Assembly (NCBI GenBank): GCA_017513085.1
Contig: JAFWDK010000027.1
Location: 124,001-188,000 of the forward strand
Length of the DNA stretch: 64,000 nucleotides
Reading direction: 5' to 3'
Source of the DNA: Clostridiales bacterium
GTDB lineage: Bacteria; Bacillota; Clostridia; Saccharofermentanales; Saccharofermentanaceae
Shown here piece by piece: positions 18,681 through 27,936 of the stretch (position 1 is its first letter; every line of letters begins with the position of its first letter). The notes beneath the pieces were generated by a model that saw nothing but the letters and a program-made list of their open reading frames with translations, was not told the DNA's origin and did not search any database. Made by a program: the position numbers and the translations under genes.

Positions 18681-19586
18681 TTACATACGAGGACGACAAT
18701 GCTTTTTCTCCGTGCTACTGAGCACGATTCCCGCAAGTACCAGCAAAACGCCGACCGCCACACTCCAGGTCATGGATTCTCCGAACCAGAGTATTCCGTT
18801 CAATGTCGCGACAACAGGTTCGATCGAGGCAATGATCGAAGCCTGCCCGTTTTCGACTTTTTTCAGACCGATCGTGTAGACCAGATACGGAAGGACCGTC
18901 GAAACCAAAACAAAAGTCACAGCCAAAGCGATGCCCGACCCGGAAAGCGTCACTACGTTCCAGACCTTTTGCGGCTTCGCGAAAAGCACTGTCCCGAAGC
19001 TTGCAAAGAGAAAAGTATAGAAGCTGATCGTGGAGGATTCATATCCTCTTTCCAGCGCATATCGTCCGAATATAGAATATAGCGCGTATCCGAGTCCGGC
19101 GCCCAAACCGATGAGAACGGCTTTCCCTGTCAGACGATCCGTGCCACCGATCACGCCGGTTACAAAGACAAGTCCCAGAAAAGAAAGAAAAAGCGCCACC
19201 AGTTTTCTGCCGGTAAGTTTTTCCTTAAAACAGAATGCCGAGATGACCATTACAAAAGCCGGTGCCGTATAAAGCAGGATCGCCGCTACGGACAAAGATG
19301 TGATCGTGATCTCCGTAAAATAGCAGAGATTGAAAAACACGATACTAAGAAGCCCCGTTCCGAGGAAGCACCAGATATCTTTCCACTTGATGCGGAAGAG
19401 TTTCTTATCCCGAAAAAGAAGGAACAATGCCATGAAGACGGTGGTCCATGAAGCACGGAGAAATACGATATCCCAGGATGAAAGGCCGTTCTTATTCAGT
19501 GGTCGGACAAAAAGCCCCATACATCCCCAGAGGATGCCCGCCAAAAGTATGAGGAGCTTACTCCCAATGTTCTTCTTCGAAGTCAT
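18681..19586 (-). CDS. EamA/DMT-family transporter
   Basis: 301 aa with ten hydrophobic helices in two EamA repeats (about 10-140 and 155-290), as in drug/metabolite exporters. The ligand is unknown. It begins 22 bases after mnmA and closes the five-gene minus-strand operon. AAGGTG precedes ATG 19586. Confidence 0.88.
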   Translation of the reverse strand: MTSKKNIGSKLLILLAGILWGCMGLFVRPLNKNGLSSWDIVFLRASWTTVFMALFLLFRDKKLFRIKWKDIWCFLGTGLLSIVFFNLCYFTEITITSLSVAAILLYTAPAFVMVISAFCFKEKLTGRKLVALFLSFLGLVFVTGVIGGTDRLTGKAVLIGLGAGLGYALYSIFGRYALERGYESSTISFYTFLFASFGTVLFAKPQKVWNVVTLSGSGIALAVTFVLVSTVLPYLVYTIGLKKVENGQASIIASIEPVVATLNGILWFGESMTWSVAVGVLLVLAGIVLSSTEKKHCRPRM

Positions 19587-19608
19587 CTAAAGATCACCTT
19601 AGCAAAAA

Positions 19609-20676
19609 TCACCCGACGATCGTCCCTCCTCCCAGGACTTCGTCTCCGTCATAGAAGACAGCGGCCTGGCCGGGAGTGATCGCGCGGATCGGTTCATCAA
19701 ATACAAGACGGACTTTGCCATCTTCCATAGGAACGGCAGTTGCCCACTGCTCTTTCTGGTGATAGCGGAGCTTGGCCTGCACACGAACCGGCTCGGCCGG
19801 AATCTCTCCCGAGATCCAGTTGACATCGTCGATCAGGGCTTCGGTATTCCGTAGATCTTCGTCGTAGACAAGGATGACACGGTTGTTTTCCACGTCGAGG
19901 CGGGATACATACATTGGAGCAGGAAGGGCTAATCCGAGGCCTCTACGCTGTCCCGGTGTGTACGCAACGATTCCTTTGTGCGTACCCAAAACCTTCCCGT
20001 CTTTATCTACAAAATCACCGCTCGGGTATTCTTTGCCGGTAGTCTTCTTCAGGAAGGAAACATAGTCTCCGTCAGGCACAAAGCAGATGTCCTGGCTCTC
20101 ACGTTTTTCTGCATTGATCATGCCGGCTTCGCGGGCCTTCTCACGGACTTCGCTTTTTTGCAGATCGCCAAGCGGGAAGACTGTGTGTGCCAACTGTTCC
20201 TGCGTTAAGGTATACAGAACATAACTCTGGTCTTTCGAATCATCCAGTGCTTTTAGCAAATGATAACGTCCGTCACGTTCTTCGATACGGGCGTAGTGAC
20301 CGGTCACGATCACATCGCACTTCAAGACCTGGGCACGCTCATAGAGCTTGCCGAATTTAAGATAGCGGTTGCAGTCGATGCACGGATTCGGGGTGCGGCC
20401 ATGCTCATAGCAGTCGACGAATTTGCCGATCACTTTCTCTTTGAACTCATCTTTGAAGTTGAAAACATAATACGGAATGCCCAGATGACGGCAAACACTG
20501 GCCGCATCCTCGACATCATCGAGTGAACAGCAGGTCTTGGGATTCGCCACGACGATATCTTCGTTGCTGTATAGCTTCATGGTGCAGCCGATACAGGAAT
20601 AGCCACGTTCCAGCATGATCTTGGCAGCCAGGGAAGAATCCACGCCACCGCTCATTGCGATCAGTGCACTGCTCAT
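19609..20676 (-). CDS. mnmA: tRNA-specific 2-thiouridylase MnmA
   Basis: 355 aa, normal length. PP-loop AMSGGVDSS at 7-15; the two catalytic Cys lie in PNPCIDCNRYLKF (about 97-102) and SQDICFVPDG (about 196-200). It introduces s2 at U34 of tRNA-Lys/Glu/Gln. The start overlaps the nadA stop as ATGA. Confidence 0.96.
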   Translation of the reverse strand: MSSALIAMSGGVDSSLAAKIMLERGYSCIGCTMKLYSNEDIVVANPKTCCSLDDVEDAASVCRHLGIPYYVFNFKDEFKEKVIGKFVDCYEHGRTPNPCIDCNRYLKFGKLYERAQVLKCDVIVTGHYARIEERDGRYHLLKALDDSKDQSYVLYTLTQEQLAHTVFPLGDLQKSEVREKAREAGMINAEKRESQDICFVPDGDYVSFLKKTTGKEYPSGDFVDKDGKVLGTHKGIVAYTPGQRRGLGLALPAPMYVSRLDVENNRVILVYDEDLRNTEALIDDVNWISGEIPAEPVRVQAKLRYHQKEQWATAVPMEDGKVRLVFDEPIRAITPGQAAVFYDGDEVLGGGTIVG

Positions 20677-21590
20677 TTTCCAAGCCTCAGCATCTCATCG
20701 ATACATCTTCTGGAAGATGTGATCAAATCGTCGCTCATGACGATCTCCTCGCCACCGATTCCCAGCACGGTTCGGTAAACATCCACCAGTGTCGTGGCCT
20801 GCATATTATGGCAGACACAGTCTTTCGACAGAGCGTAGAAGCTCTTGTCCGGACAATCAAACTGAAGGTGTTCCACAATACTGTTCTCCGTAGCGATGAT
20901 GAATTCTTTCTTATCGCTCTTCTTGGCATAACTCATGATCTCGGTCGTGCTTCCGACGAAATCCGCATGTGCCACGATCTCCGGACGGCTCTCCGGATGC
21001 ATCAGGATCTCCGCGTCAGGATGTGCTGCGCGCGCAGTTTCAATATCGTTCATGGTAAAACGCAGATGTGTCGGACATCCGCCATGTATCAGTTGCAGTT
21101 TCTTCTCAGGAACCTGCTTGGCGATCCAATCGCCGAGGTTACAATCCGGAACGAAAAGGATCTTATCGTTATCGATATTGCGGATGATCTTGACTGCCGA
21201 CGACGAAGTCACGCAGACATCGCACTTTGTCTTCAGTTCCGCAGTAGTATTGATATACGCCACGACCGTGTGGTCAGGGTATTCTTTCTTCAGCGCAGCA
21301 AGCATCTCAGGATCCAGCTGCTCCGCCATCGGACAGCCGGCTGTGGCATTGGCCAGATAAACGTTTTTCGAAGGAGACAAAGTCTTCACAGTCTCCGCCA
21401 TAAAACGCACACCGCACATGATCACCTTATCCTGCGGGACTTTGGCCGCTTCCTGCGAAAGACCAAAAGAATCGCCGATAAAATCGGCGACTTCCCAGAT
21501 ATCGTGGCGCTGGTAGGCATGCGCCAGGATACAGATCCCGCGTGCCTTCTTCTCCTTTATGATCGCATCTTGAAGTTCCCGAACTGTCAT
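20673..21590 (-). CDS. nadA: Quinolinate synthase A
   Basis: 305 aa, the compact bacterial form. Condenses iminoaspartate with dihydroxyacetone phosphate in NAD synthesis using a [4Fe-4S] cluster; the three Cys ligands are seen in MCGVRFMAETVK, ATAGCPMAEQ and CVCHNMQATT. nadB and nadC are not in the window. It follows the CAT-like gene by 24 bases in the same operon. ATG 21590. Confidence 0.96.
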   Translation of the reverse strand: MTVRELQDAIIKEKKARGICILAHAYQRHDIWEVADFIGDSFGLSQEAAKVPQDKVIMCGVRFMAETVKTLSPSKNVYLANATAGCPMAEQLDPEMLAALKKEYPDHTVVAYINTTAELKTKCDVCVTSSSAVKIIRNIDNDKILFVPDCNLGDWIAKQVPEKKLQLIHGGCPTHLRFTMNDIETARAAHPDAEILMHPESRPEIVAHADFVGSTTEIMSYAKKSDKKEFIIATENSIVEHLQFDCPDKSFYALSKDCVCHNMQATTLVDVYRTVLGIGGEEIVMSDDLITSSRRCIDEMLRLGK

Positions 21591-21614
21591 ACTCCACTCC
21601 CCTTGCGTGATCCG

Positions 21615-22274
21615 TCAACCTTCGATAAACATCGGGAAATAACTCTCGATATCGTCGAAGAATTTTTTCAGGTGGATAAGGTCCGTCGCCGCCCGATGTA
21701 CCGTGATGGCGATCGGAAGATACTTTCTTCCGTTCTCTTCCACGACCTTGCACATATCGACAGTCGGGAAGAAATAATCCTTCATGTCGTGAAGATCAAC
21801 AGAAAAACCGTCAAAAGAAAACCACGGATTAAAGCACACGTTATAGCTGTTCGTCGGCGGCATACCCTTCATGGCAAACACACCCTTGCTGTTGCCGTAT
21901 TTTTCCAGATCAGAAAGGAACTTCTCATTGAAAACGGCGAAGTCCTCATCGTACTCTGTCCAAAGGATCGTACTCGTTTCATCATCTTCATGGAAGACCG
22001 GATAAGCAGGATTCAGATAGTTCCACCAGCCGATCTGACCATCCTTATACGCCACACTCAACTCACCCTGATTGTTGATCGCACGGGTCACCATGTAATA
22101 GAACACCACATCCTGGCGGTAACCCTTCTTCTCGATCGCCGGAAGAAGATCCGTAACGTCGATCTTACGGTTCAAAGAGATATTGTACGGAAACATCTTC
22201 GCATAGTAGTGAAAATGCTGGGCTCTGGCCCATGTAGCCTGGTCATACGTGAAAAACTGCGATTTCATAAACAC
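21615..22274 (-). CDS. Chloramphenicol-acetyltransferase-like protein lacking the catalytic His
   Basis: 219 aa, the standard length of type A CATs and with their overall pattern (N-terminal HFHYYAKMFPYNISL-like start, central SFDGFSVDLHD). The active-site motif HHxxxDG, which lies near residue 195 in classical CATs, reads HRAATDL here: the second, catalytic His is Arg194 and the Gly is Leu, with Asp198 kept. Classical acetylation is therefore unlikely. It overlaps the upstream hydrolase gene by ten bases. It may bind CoA or a ligand without catalysis, or use a different chemistry. Confidence 0.82.
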   Translation of the reverse strand: MFMKSQFFTYDQATWARAQHFHYYAKMFPYNISLNRKIDVTDLLPAIEKKGYRQDVVFYYMVTRAINNQGELSVAYKDGQIGWWNYLNPAYPVFHEDDETSTILWTEYDEDFAVFNEKFLSDLEKYGNSKGVFAMKGMPPTNSYNVCFNPWFSFDGFSVDLHDMKDYFFPTVDMCKVVEENGRKYLPIAITVHRAATDLIHLKKFFDDIESYFPMFIEG

Positions 22275-22783
22275 TCCTCAATATGGTCGACGGACATCAC
22301 CTGCGCATAGCGGTGATTCCAGATTTCGTAGCTATAGTAATGGTAGAGCTCCTCGCCGGAAAGATAACGGTTATCGAAAGTCGTATGGCCGCCTCGCGGA
22401 ACGATGACCTCATAACCATATTCAAAAGCAACCTTGATCGTCGCATCCACACAAAAATCCGTCTGCATGCCGGTCACGATCAATCTGGTCACCCCGCGTT
22501 CATCAAGATATTCCCGAAGTTCCGTCTCGCGAAAAGCACTGTTGTACTTCTTGTTGATGATCTTCTCTCCCGGCTTCGGTGCCACGGAAGAGCAGATCTC
22601 AAATCCATTCTCCCCAGGAACAAGAGTATTGTCCTCATGGCGGATAAAGATCACTTCAATGCCTCTTGACCTGCAGATCTCCTGCATTTTGGAGATCGTC
22701 TTGACCAGACGTTTCTCATCGTAAGGATGCTCGAGGATCAGAGCATTCTGCATATCTACTACCAACATTGCAGTCTTTCCCAT
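22265..22783 (-). CDS. Isochorismatase-family cysteine hydrolase
   Basis: 172 aa from ATG 22783 (AGGAAG seven to ten bases before it; an in-frame ATG at 22825 has no ribosome site). Catalytic Asp in VVDMQNALI, Lys in NKKYNSAF and Cys in MQTDFCVDATI form the family triad. Members include nicotinamidases and ureidoacrylate hydrolases; location in an operon with nadA makes a link to NAD metabolism attractive, but is inference. Confidence 0.88.
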   Translation of the reverse strand: MGKTAMLVVDMQNALILEHPYDEKRLVKTISKMQEICRSRGIEVIFIRHEDNTLVPGENGFEICSSVAPKPGEKIINKKYNSAFRETELREYLDERGVTRLIVTGMQTDFCVDATIKVAFEYGYEVIVPRGGHTTFDNRYLSGEELYHYYSYEIWNHRYAQVMSVDHIEECL

Positions 22784-22907
22784 AAAGAATACTTCCTTTC
22801 TAAGGGGCTCGATTTTTCTACGCACTTACTATACCACATTTTTCCCAACTATTCTCGCGTTTTCAGGGAATCTTCGAAAGAGATTTTGCCCTGGCGAAAA
22901 AAGTCAA

Positions 22908-22946
22908 AAAAATGAGGCTGCACCACATTATTTCGGGTACAGCCTC
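22908..22946 (-). terminator. Intrinsic terminator of the SDR gene
   Basis: GAGGCTG (22914-22920) pairs with CAGCCTC (22940-22946), extended inward by ACC/GGT. On the minus strand it ends in ATTTTTTTGAC. Confidence 0.88.
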
Positions 22947-22992
22947 CAGGAACAAGGAAGTAGAGGATTAATCGGGGGTAAATGCTTTGCTG

Positions 22993-24051
22993 TCAACCAT
23001 TGCTGGCTTTCTTTCCGTCTTTTCCTTTGTCAGAGGTTAGCATTGTTTTGCTTTCGATGGGTTTATTATTCTCTACCCAGCTGACCGTGTCTTCCAAAGA
23101 GGCACGAAGATCTCTCGGATTGTAATGGAGCTCATTACTGGCACGCTCATTTGCATAAAGAGGTTCCGGCGAAGTAAATGGTCCGAATTTATTTTTCGGA
23201 TTCTCTTTTCGGGTGATCTTATAGTACAGTTGCGCGATTCCTTTTCCGCTCAGAAGCCAGTTCGGAACTGTCTTCGTCACTTCTTCTCTGCCCGTGATCT
23301 CATGCAGACTATGCAGGAAATCCTGGGTACTCATGTACGAGTTGGAAAGGATATAGCAGGTTCCCTTCGCACCACCGTGTTCCGCCGCTTCAAGAACGCC
23401 GGCTGCCACGTCACGTACATCTGTAAAATCGCCGCCACCCGGGATCGTAACTTTCAGATCTCCGGACAGGTAATCACGGATCAGACTGATGATATCCGAG
23501 TTACCGTACTCGTAAGGTCCCAAAACCAAGGACGGAAGCAGGATCACGGCATTCAAACCATTCAGTGAAACTTTATCCAGAATATACTGTGTCGCCTCGG
23601 CTTTTGATTTCGCATAGTCTCCGACTACACGGTTTCTGTCAAAGTACGTCACTTCTTTTACCGGTTCAGCTTTCTCTGTAAGCGGGATCGCTCTTGCGGA
23701 ACCGATATAGATCAGTTTGCCGATTTTTTTCTTCACGCAGGTGTCCGTGATATTCATGGTACCGTGCACATTCACACGACGCACCATAAGATCGGTCTTT
23801 TCCGAGATCACGTTTCTCTCCTGGGCGTGAATCAGGATCGCATTTCGAGGATCCTCAAGATCAAAGAAATCCTTCAAGGAATCTTTGACAAGAATGTCGC
23901 CATATGAAACTTCTACAGGAAGTCCCGCCAACGGCGTGGTATCCTCATCGGGTGTTACAAGAACACGTACTTTCTTCTGGTTATCCAAAAGCATCCTGAC
24001 TATGGTGTTGCCTATCTGACCTGTAGCGCCTGTTACTAGATACTGGGTCAT
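22993..24051 (-). CDS. NAD(P)-dependent SDR / epimerase-like protein
   Basis: 352 aa, extended SDR fold. Rossmann motif TGATGQIGNT at 6-15, an active-site Ser in IYIGSARAI and the YxxxK pair in DYAKSKAE (near 165-172). Resembles dihydroflavonol reductase/nucleotide-sugar epimerase relatives; substrate unknown. GGGGAGG precedes ATG 24051. It appears monocistronic, bounded by the terminator at 22908. Confidence 0.88.
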   Translation of the reverse strand: MTQYLVTGATGQIGNTIVRMLLDNQKKVRVLVTPDEDTTPLAGLPVEVSYGDILVKDSLKDFFDLEDPRNAILIHAQERNVISEKTDLMVRRVNVHGTMNITDTCVKKKIGKLIYIGSARAIPLTEKAEPVKEVTYFDRNRVVGDYAKSKAEATQYILDKVSLNGLNAVILLPSLVLGPYEYGNSDIISLIRDYLSGDLKVTIPGGGDFTDVRDVAAGVLEAAEHGGAKGTCYILSNSYMSTQDFLHSLHEITGREEVTKTVPNWLLSGKGIAQLYYKITRKENPKNKFGPFTSPEPLYANERASNELHYNPRDLRASLEDTVSWVENNKPIESKTMLTSDKGKDGKKASNG

Positions 24052-24261
24052 CCTCTTCGCCTCCCCTCTTGGGCTATCGGGATAGTTTCCTTATTCCCAT
24101 CAAAACCTCTTGTACTCATTATGGAGAACAAATTTGAACAATTTTTGCGAATCAAAAAAACAAGCGGGCAGTTTTACGAATAATCCATGTCCGTTTTGTT
24201 AACATCGCGGTTTTTATGTCGGAAAGCTTTGAGAAATAGGCTTTTTCCACGAAAAAAGCAC

Positions 24262-24957
24262 TTAGGTCACGATCGATTCTTCGATCCATGGCAGGATCTT
24301 TTCCAGACGTTTTTCATTAAAGAACGGCGCAGAAGACACCGCGCAGTTCAAGAGCAGCCACTGCGTCAACACATCCGGATGGACAGTAAGCGTCGCGGCA
24401 ATCGAGGGATAAAGAAGGCTTCGTCCCACCGGACGGCACTTCCCGCTCTGCTCATCCTCATCCGGATCGATCAGTACCGGAACCACACGGTAGAGTTCTT
24501 TTTCACTAACCGCTCTGGAATCCAGAAGGATATCTGCCAGAATGCATGCGCAATCTTCTGCGATGGTCGGATCCTTTCCGGCCGGTACTTTGGCAAACCT
24601 CGTATCATAGCGGTCCCACTCGATGTGTTCTTTTCCTTTATGAAGGATAACAAGGATCAGGTCATCCGCAATAGCCAGGAAATCCACGCAGGCCGTTCCG
24701 ACCTCGCTTCTCAGCGCCACATTGTAATAAAGCTGAAGCGGCAATTGTGACGCAAGTATCGACGAAGCCGTCTTCTGGTGCTTCTTCACTTCCTCGGCCA
24801 GCTCCGCCCAGGCAGACAAAAAGACCTTCTTCATCTCTTTCGGCGCGCTCTCCGACTTGTCCCGAAGCCGCAGGATCTCATCCATCCTTGCATCGAATGG
24901 TTTGATCCATGTCAGGTTTCGTTCCGCGGGAACTTGCGCCCGATGAAAAAGGTCCAT
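24262..24957 (-). CDS. Hypothetical protein linked to an ABC-2 transporter
   Basis: 231 aa, no membrane segment or signal, no family recognised. Alpha-helical N-terminal half with a KKHQKTASSILASQLPLQL stretch; three Cys in the C-terminal half. AAGGAG precedes ATG 24957, 24 bases after the permease stop, so it is the third gene of that operon. It may be an accessory factor, but nothing in the sequence shows how. Confidence 0.7.
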   Translation of the reverse strand: MDLFHRAQVPAERNLTWIKPFDARMDEILRLRDKSESAPKEMKKVFLSAWAELAEEVKKHQKTASSILASQLPLQLYYNVALRSEVGTACVDFLAIADDLILVILHKGKEHIEWDRYDTRFAKVPAGKDPTIAEDCACILADILLDSRAVSEKELYRVVPVLIDPDEDEQSGKCRPVGRSLLYPSIAATLTVHPDVLTQWLLLNCAVSSAPFFNEKRLEKILPWIEESIVT

Positions 24958-24981
24958 ATTGTTTTACTCCTTTACGAGGAG

Positions 24982-26589
24982 TCAGCCGTTCAGTGATTCG
25001 TACTTTCTGACCCCGTAGTGAGTAATTATAGCATAAGCACCCACACTCAGTCCCAGAAGGAAGACGATTTCTCCCAAAACGATACCATAAGAGATCATGG
25101 CGGTATCTTTCAAGAACAGTGCTACGATGAGAAAAGCACCCGTGATCAGTCCGATCAGCATATTCACGATCATAGAGAGCGTAACGCCAAATCCACTCTT
25201 AATGACCTGCGCCTCATTCTTCCAGTCAAGCTTGGCAAAGACAAGACCAAAGATCATGCCTACCAGAGAAGCCGTAAGCTGGAACAGGAACGTAATCAGG
25301 AGAAGAAGAAGGATGTCCAGGATCCCGCATCCTACTCGGAGACTCATGGCAACCGCGCTCAAAACGGCAAACGGAGCAAATATCATAACACTGACCAGGA
25401 TCTTCGCATTCAGAATATCCTTTGTCGCGATCGGAAGAGTCTTGGAGATCCAGATACGCTTTCCTTCAACAGAAACAGACGGCGGAGTTGTTGTGGTGAT
25501 CGAGCCGAAGGCATTGATGATCAGAGCGAAAATACAAAGCCATGCAACACTCGGCAGGTCAAGCAAGATCTGTTTTCCGTCGACGGTGATATCTTTCATA
25601 AAAGACAGGCCATCCGGTCCTTTTACTACGAAAAAGCCTGCAATGAAAACCAGGAAGACCACACCGAAGATCGTATTCATAATGTAGTTGGCAGAAGAAA
25701 AATATCTGGAAAACTCCATCTTAAATACAGCCTTACGGACACTGGAAGAACGATAAACACGTGCCTTCTTGGAGTGATCGGCATGGAGCTGTACGGCTGT
25801 CAGAGACCGTGCATGAATATAAATAGCCAGTCCCAGAGGGATCAGTGTCATCGCCAGAGCCAGGATCACACAGATCATATCTCCCGAATAGATCGCATCA
25901 GTAAGCCAGAACAGTGGCGGGATCTTCTTCATGATCGAGACAGACTCAGCCGTGTTGACTTTCAAGCTTTCTGCATAGGATGTCATGTTCGGAACGACGA
26001 ACATATAAAGGAGCATCACAAGCAAAGAAATTATTGTGGAGAAGATCGAACCGAATTTGGTGACTCTCTTCAGGAAAGAGATCAGCGCACTAATGATCAA
26101 AGATATAAACAGCGGGATCGCCGGGATCAGAAGGGCAAACAACAGGCCACGGACAAGGACCATGACAGATCCTCCTCCCACCAAAACCACGATGAGCAGA
26201 GAAGGTACCAGAAGCACCAATGAACAGAGCACATCCAGGAGGTACATGCCCAAGAGTTTCGATACAACGATATGTGACTTCGGGATCGGCATGGCCAGAA
26301 GCATATCGGTATCCGACCCTTTGGCATCACGTGTCGAATTCGTTACACCAAACATCAGGGCAACGACTAACCCCATGCCGATGGAGATATAGATCGCGAA
26401 TTCACCAAGGCCTTTTTCGACCAGGATGAAAGCCGTGGAAGCGCCGATAATACCGAACATTCCGATGAGAAACAATCCCAGAATGATAAGTCCGACAGCA
26501 GCGGCAATTACGCTCGTCTTTCCTTTCTTGCGGAAAGAACCGACCAACTCAAGAAAATTGGTACGCAAAAGTATCCATAAAGTACGCAT
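24982..26589 (-). CDS. ABC-2 type transporter permease
   Basis: 535 aa from ATG 26589 (GGAGG upstream; an in-frame ATG at 26640 lies inside the ATPase gene). About twelve hydrophobic helices in two halves, separated by a hydrophilic region near 260-300. It starts one base after the ATPase stop. Substrate unknown; such pairs in Firmicutes often export lipids, peptides or drugs. Confidence 0.88.
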   Translation of the reverse strand: MRTLWILLRTNFLELVGSFRKKGKTSVIAAAVGLIILGLFLIGMFGIIGASTAFILVEKGLGEFAIYISIGMGLVVALMFGVTNSTRDAKGSDTDMLLAMPIPKSHIVVSKLLGMYLLDVLCSLVLLVPSLLIVVLVGGGSVMVLVRGLLFALLIPAIPLFISLIISALISFLKRVTKFGSIFSTIISLLVMLLYMFVVPNMTSYAESLKVNTAESVSIMKKIPPLFWLTDAIYSGDMICVILALAMTLIPLGLAIYIHARSLTAVQLHADHSKKARVYRSSSVRKAVFKMEFSRYFSSANYIMNTIFGVVFLVFIAGFFVVKGPDGLSFMKDITVDGKQILLDLPSVAWLCIFALIINAFGSITTTTPPSVSVEGKRIWISKTLPIATKDILNAKILVSVMIFAPFAVLSAVAMSLRVGCGILDILLLLLITFLFQLTASLVGMIFGLVFAKLDWKNEAQVIKSGFGVTLSMIVNMLIGLITGAFLIVALFLKDTAMISYGIVLGEIVFLLGLSVGAYAIITHYGVRKYESLNG

Positions 26590-26590
26590 A

Positions 26591-27307
26591 TCAGTTGGCC
26601 TCCTCGGTGATCTCCAGGAAGACTTCCTCGAGAGACGCATTTCCCTTCACTTCTTCCATGGTACCGGCAGCGATCAGACGTCCGTCTTTGATAATAGCGA
26701 TCTTGTCGCAGAGCTTCTCCGCCACTTCAAGGACATGTGTGGAAAAGAAGATAGCGGAGCCTTTATCACAAAATTCACGCATCATGCCTTTTACCGTAAA
26801 AGCAGCCTTCGGATCCAGACCGACGAACGGCTCATCCATGACCAGAAGTTTCGGTTCATGTAAAAAAGCGGCGATGATCGCCAGTTTCTGTTTCATACCA
26901 TGTGAATAGGAGGCAACCTGGTTATTCAGTACTGAAGAAATCTCCAATAGCTCGGCATATTTCTCCACGCGTTCTTTTCTGACACTCTTCGGGACCTTGA
27001 AAACATCGGCTACAAAGTTGATGAACTGCATTCCGGTAAGATTATCGTAAAGCTCCGGATTATCCGGAATATATGCTGTGACACTCTTGGCACGAAGCGG
27101 GTCCGCGGTAACCGAGATCCCGTCGATAGTGATCGAACCTTTCTCAAAATCATGGAGTCCGACGACAGCCTTGATGGTCGTTGTCTTTCCGGCTCCGTTG
27201 TGTCCGATGAATCCATAGATCTCACCGGGTTTAACTTCCAGTGAAAGATCCGCCACGCCGACCTTTCCTCCCGGATATGTTTTTGTAAGGTTCTCAATTT
27301 TCAACAT
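26591..27307 (-). CDS. ABC transporter ATPase
   Basis: 238 aa. Walker A GHNGAGKTTT (about 34-43), signature YSHGMKQKLAIIAAF and Walker B LLVMDEPFVGLDPKA, followed by the H-loop STHVLEVAEKLC. Closest to the CcmA/NatA-like exporters. AGGAGG precedes ATG 27307. First gene of a three-gene unit divergent from the V-ATPase operon. Confidence 0.93.
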   Translation of the reverse strand: MLKIENLTKTYPGGKVGVADLSLEVKPGEIYGFIGHNGAGKTTTIKAVVGLHDFEKGSITIDGISVTADPLRAKSVTAYIPDNPELYDNLTGMQFINFVADVFKVPKSVRKERVEKYAELLEISSVLNNQVASYSHGMKQKLAIIAAFLHEPKLLVMDEPFVGLDPKAAFTVKGMMREFCDKGSAIFFSTHVLEVAEKLCDKIAIIKDGRLIAAGTMEEVKGNASLEEVFLEITEEAN

Positions 27308-27615
27308 AGTTCGTTCCTCCTTGATCTCATGGTTGTCATTTTAGAGTTCTTTTGCCAACGAAACGCAAAGCAATTATTAAGAAATGTTAAAACCATGATC
27401 TCGGGCTCTATCATACCATATTCCCGTATTTTTTCCGTGTCATTCTGCTGTTCTTTTCGTTCTCGAAACGTTCTTCTTTTGCCAGTTGAAATTTTTGAAC
27501 AGATTGCACAAATAACCACTTGATTTCTATGTATCGATATGTGAAAATAGGAACAATGATTTTCATAATCCCATAATAGGGGATTATGGTTTTCGAAAGG
27601 GGTTCTTAGGGTATT
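27308..27615. other. Divergent promoter region, ABC operon / V-ATPase operon
   Basis: About 308 bases with no gene. It must carry both promoters. The visible feature is the CATAATCCC palindrome at 27564-27588 close to the V-ATPase start. Confidence 0.6.
27564..27588 (+). promoter_or_regulatory. Operator-like palindrome upstream of the V-ATPase operon
   Basis: CATAATCCC (27564-27572) and GGGATTATG (27580-27588) are perfect inverted copies around a seven-base centre. It ends 27 bases before the first start codon, so it could be a repressor site or form a leader hairpin. No binding protein can be named. Confidence 0.5.
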
Positions 27616-27930
27616 ATGGCATCTGAACAAGTCAATCGGATCATTGAAGCAGAAAAGAAAGCTTCTGATATCGAAGCAGAAGGACGTACCAAGGCAGACG
27701 AGATCCTGGCACAAGCACAGAAAAAAGCCCAGAATGAGTATCAGGAAGCCCTTTCCGCAGCTAGAAAAAAAGTCTCCGATCTTTACGAGAAGCATAAGAC
27801 CGATGGTTCTGATGAAGAGCAGGCCAGTGATGAAGCAGCTGAGAAAGCTGCCGAAAAGCTTCGTGACGATGCGGAACCGAACCGTGAGGCAGCCATTACT
27901 GCTGCCATGAATATTCTGATGGGACGGTAA
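27616..27930 (+). CDS. V-type ATPase peripheral stalk subunit H (G-like)
   Basis: 104 aa, almost wholly a charged coiled coil (Ala/Glu/Lys-rich, about 5-60 and 70-95), the form of the AhaH/subunit G stalk partner of subunit E. Start ATG 27616 with AAGGGG upstream. It leads the operon; in Enterococcus hirae the equivalent gene is ntpF. Confidence 0.85.
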   Translation: MASEQVNRIIEAEKKASDIEAEGRTKADEILAQAQKKAQNEYQEALSAARKKVSDLYEKHKTDGSDEEQASDEAAEKAAEKLRDDAEPNREAAITAAMNILMGR

Positions 27931-27936
27931 TCACGC

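Noticed and set aside
20655..22310. 551-codon plus-strand frame across mnmA/nadA/CAT-like genes
   Set aside because: Runs across three genuine genes and has no start signal or domain.
24205..24231. Possible third copy of the 72-bp element (CGGTTTTTATGTCGGAAAG)
   Set aside because: Only the right tip resembles it; the rest does not align.
25018..26223. 401-codon plus-strand frame opposite the ABC-2 permease
   Set aside because: Extremely polar mirror of a membrane protein, no domain.
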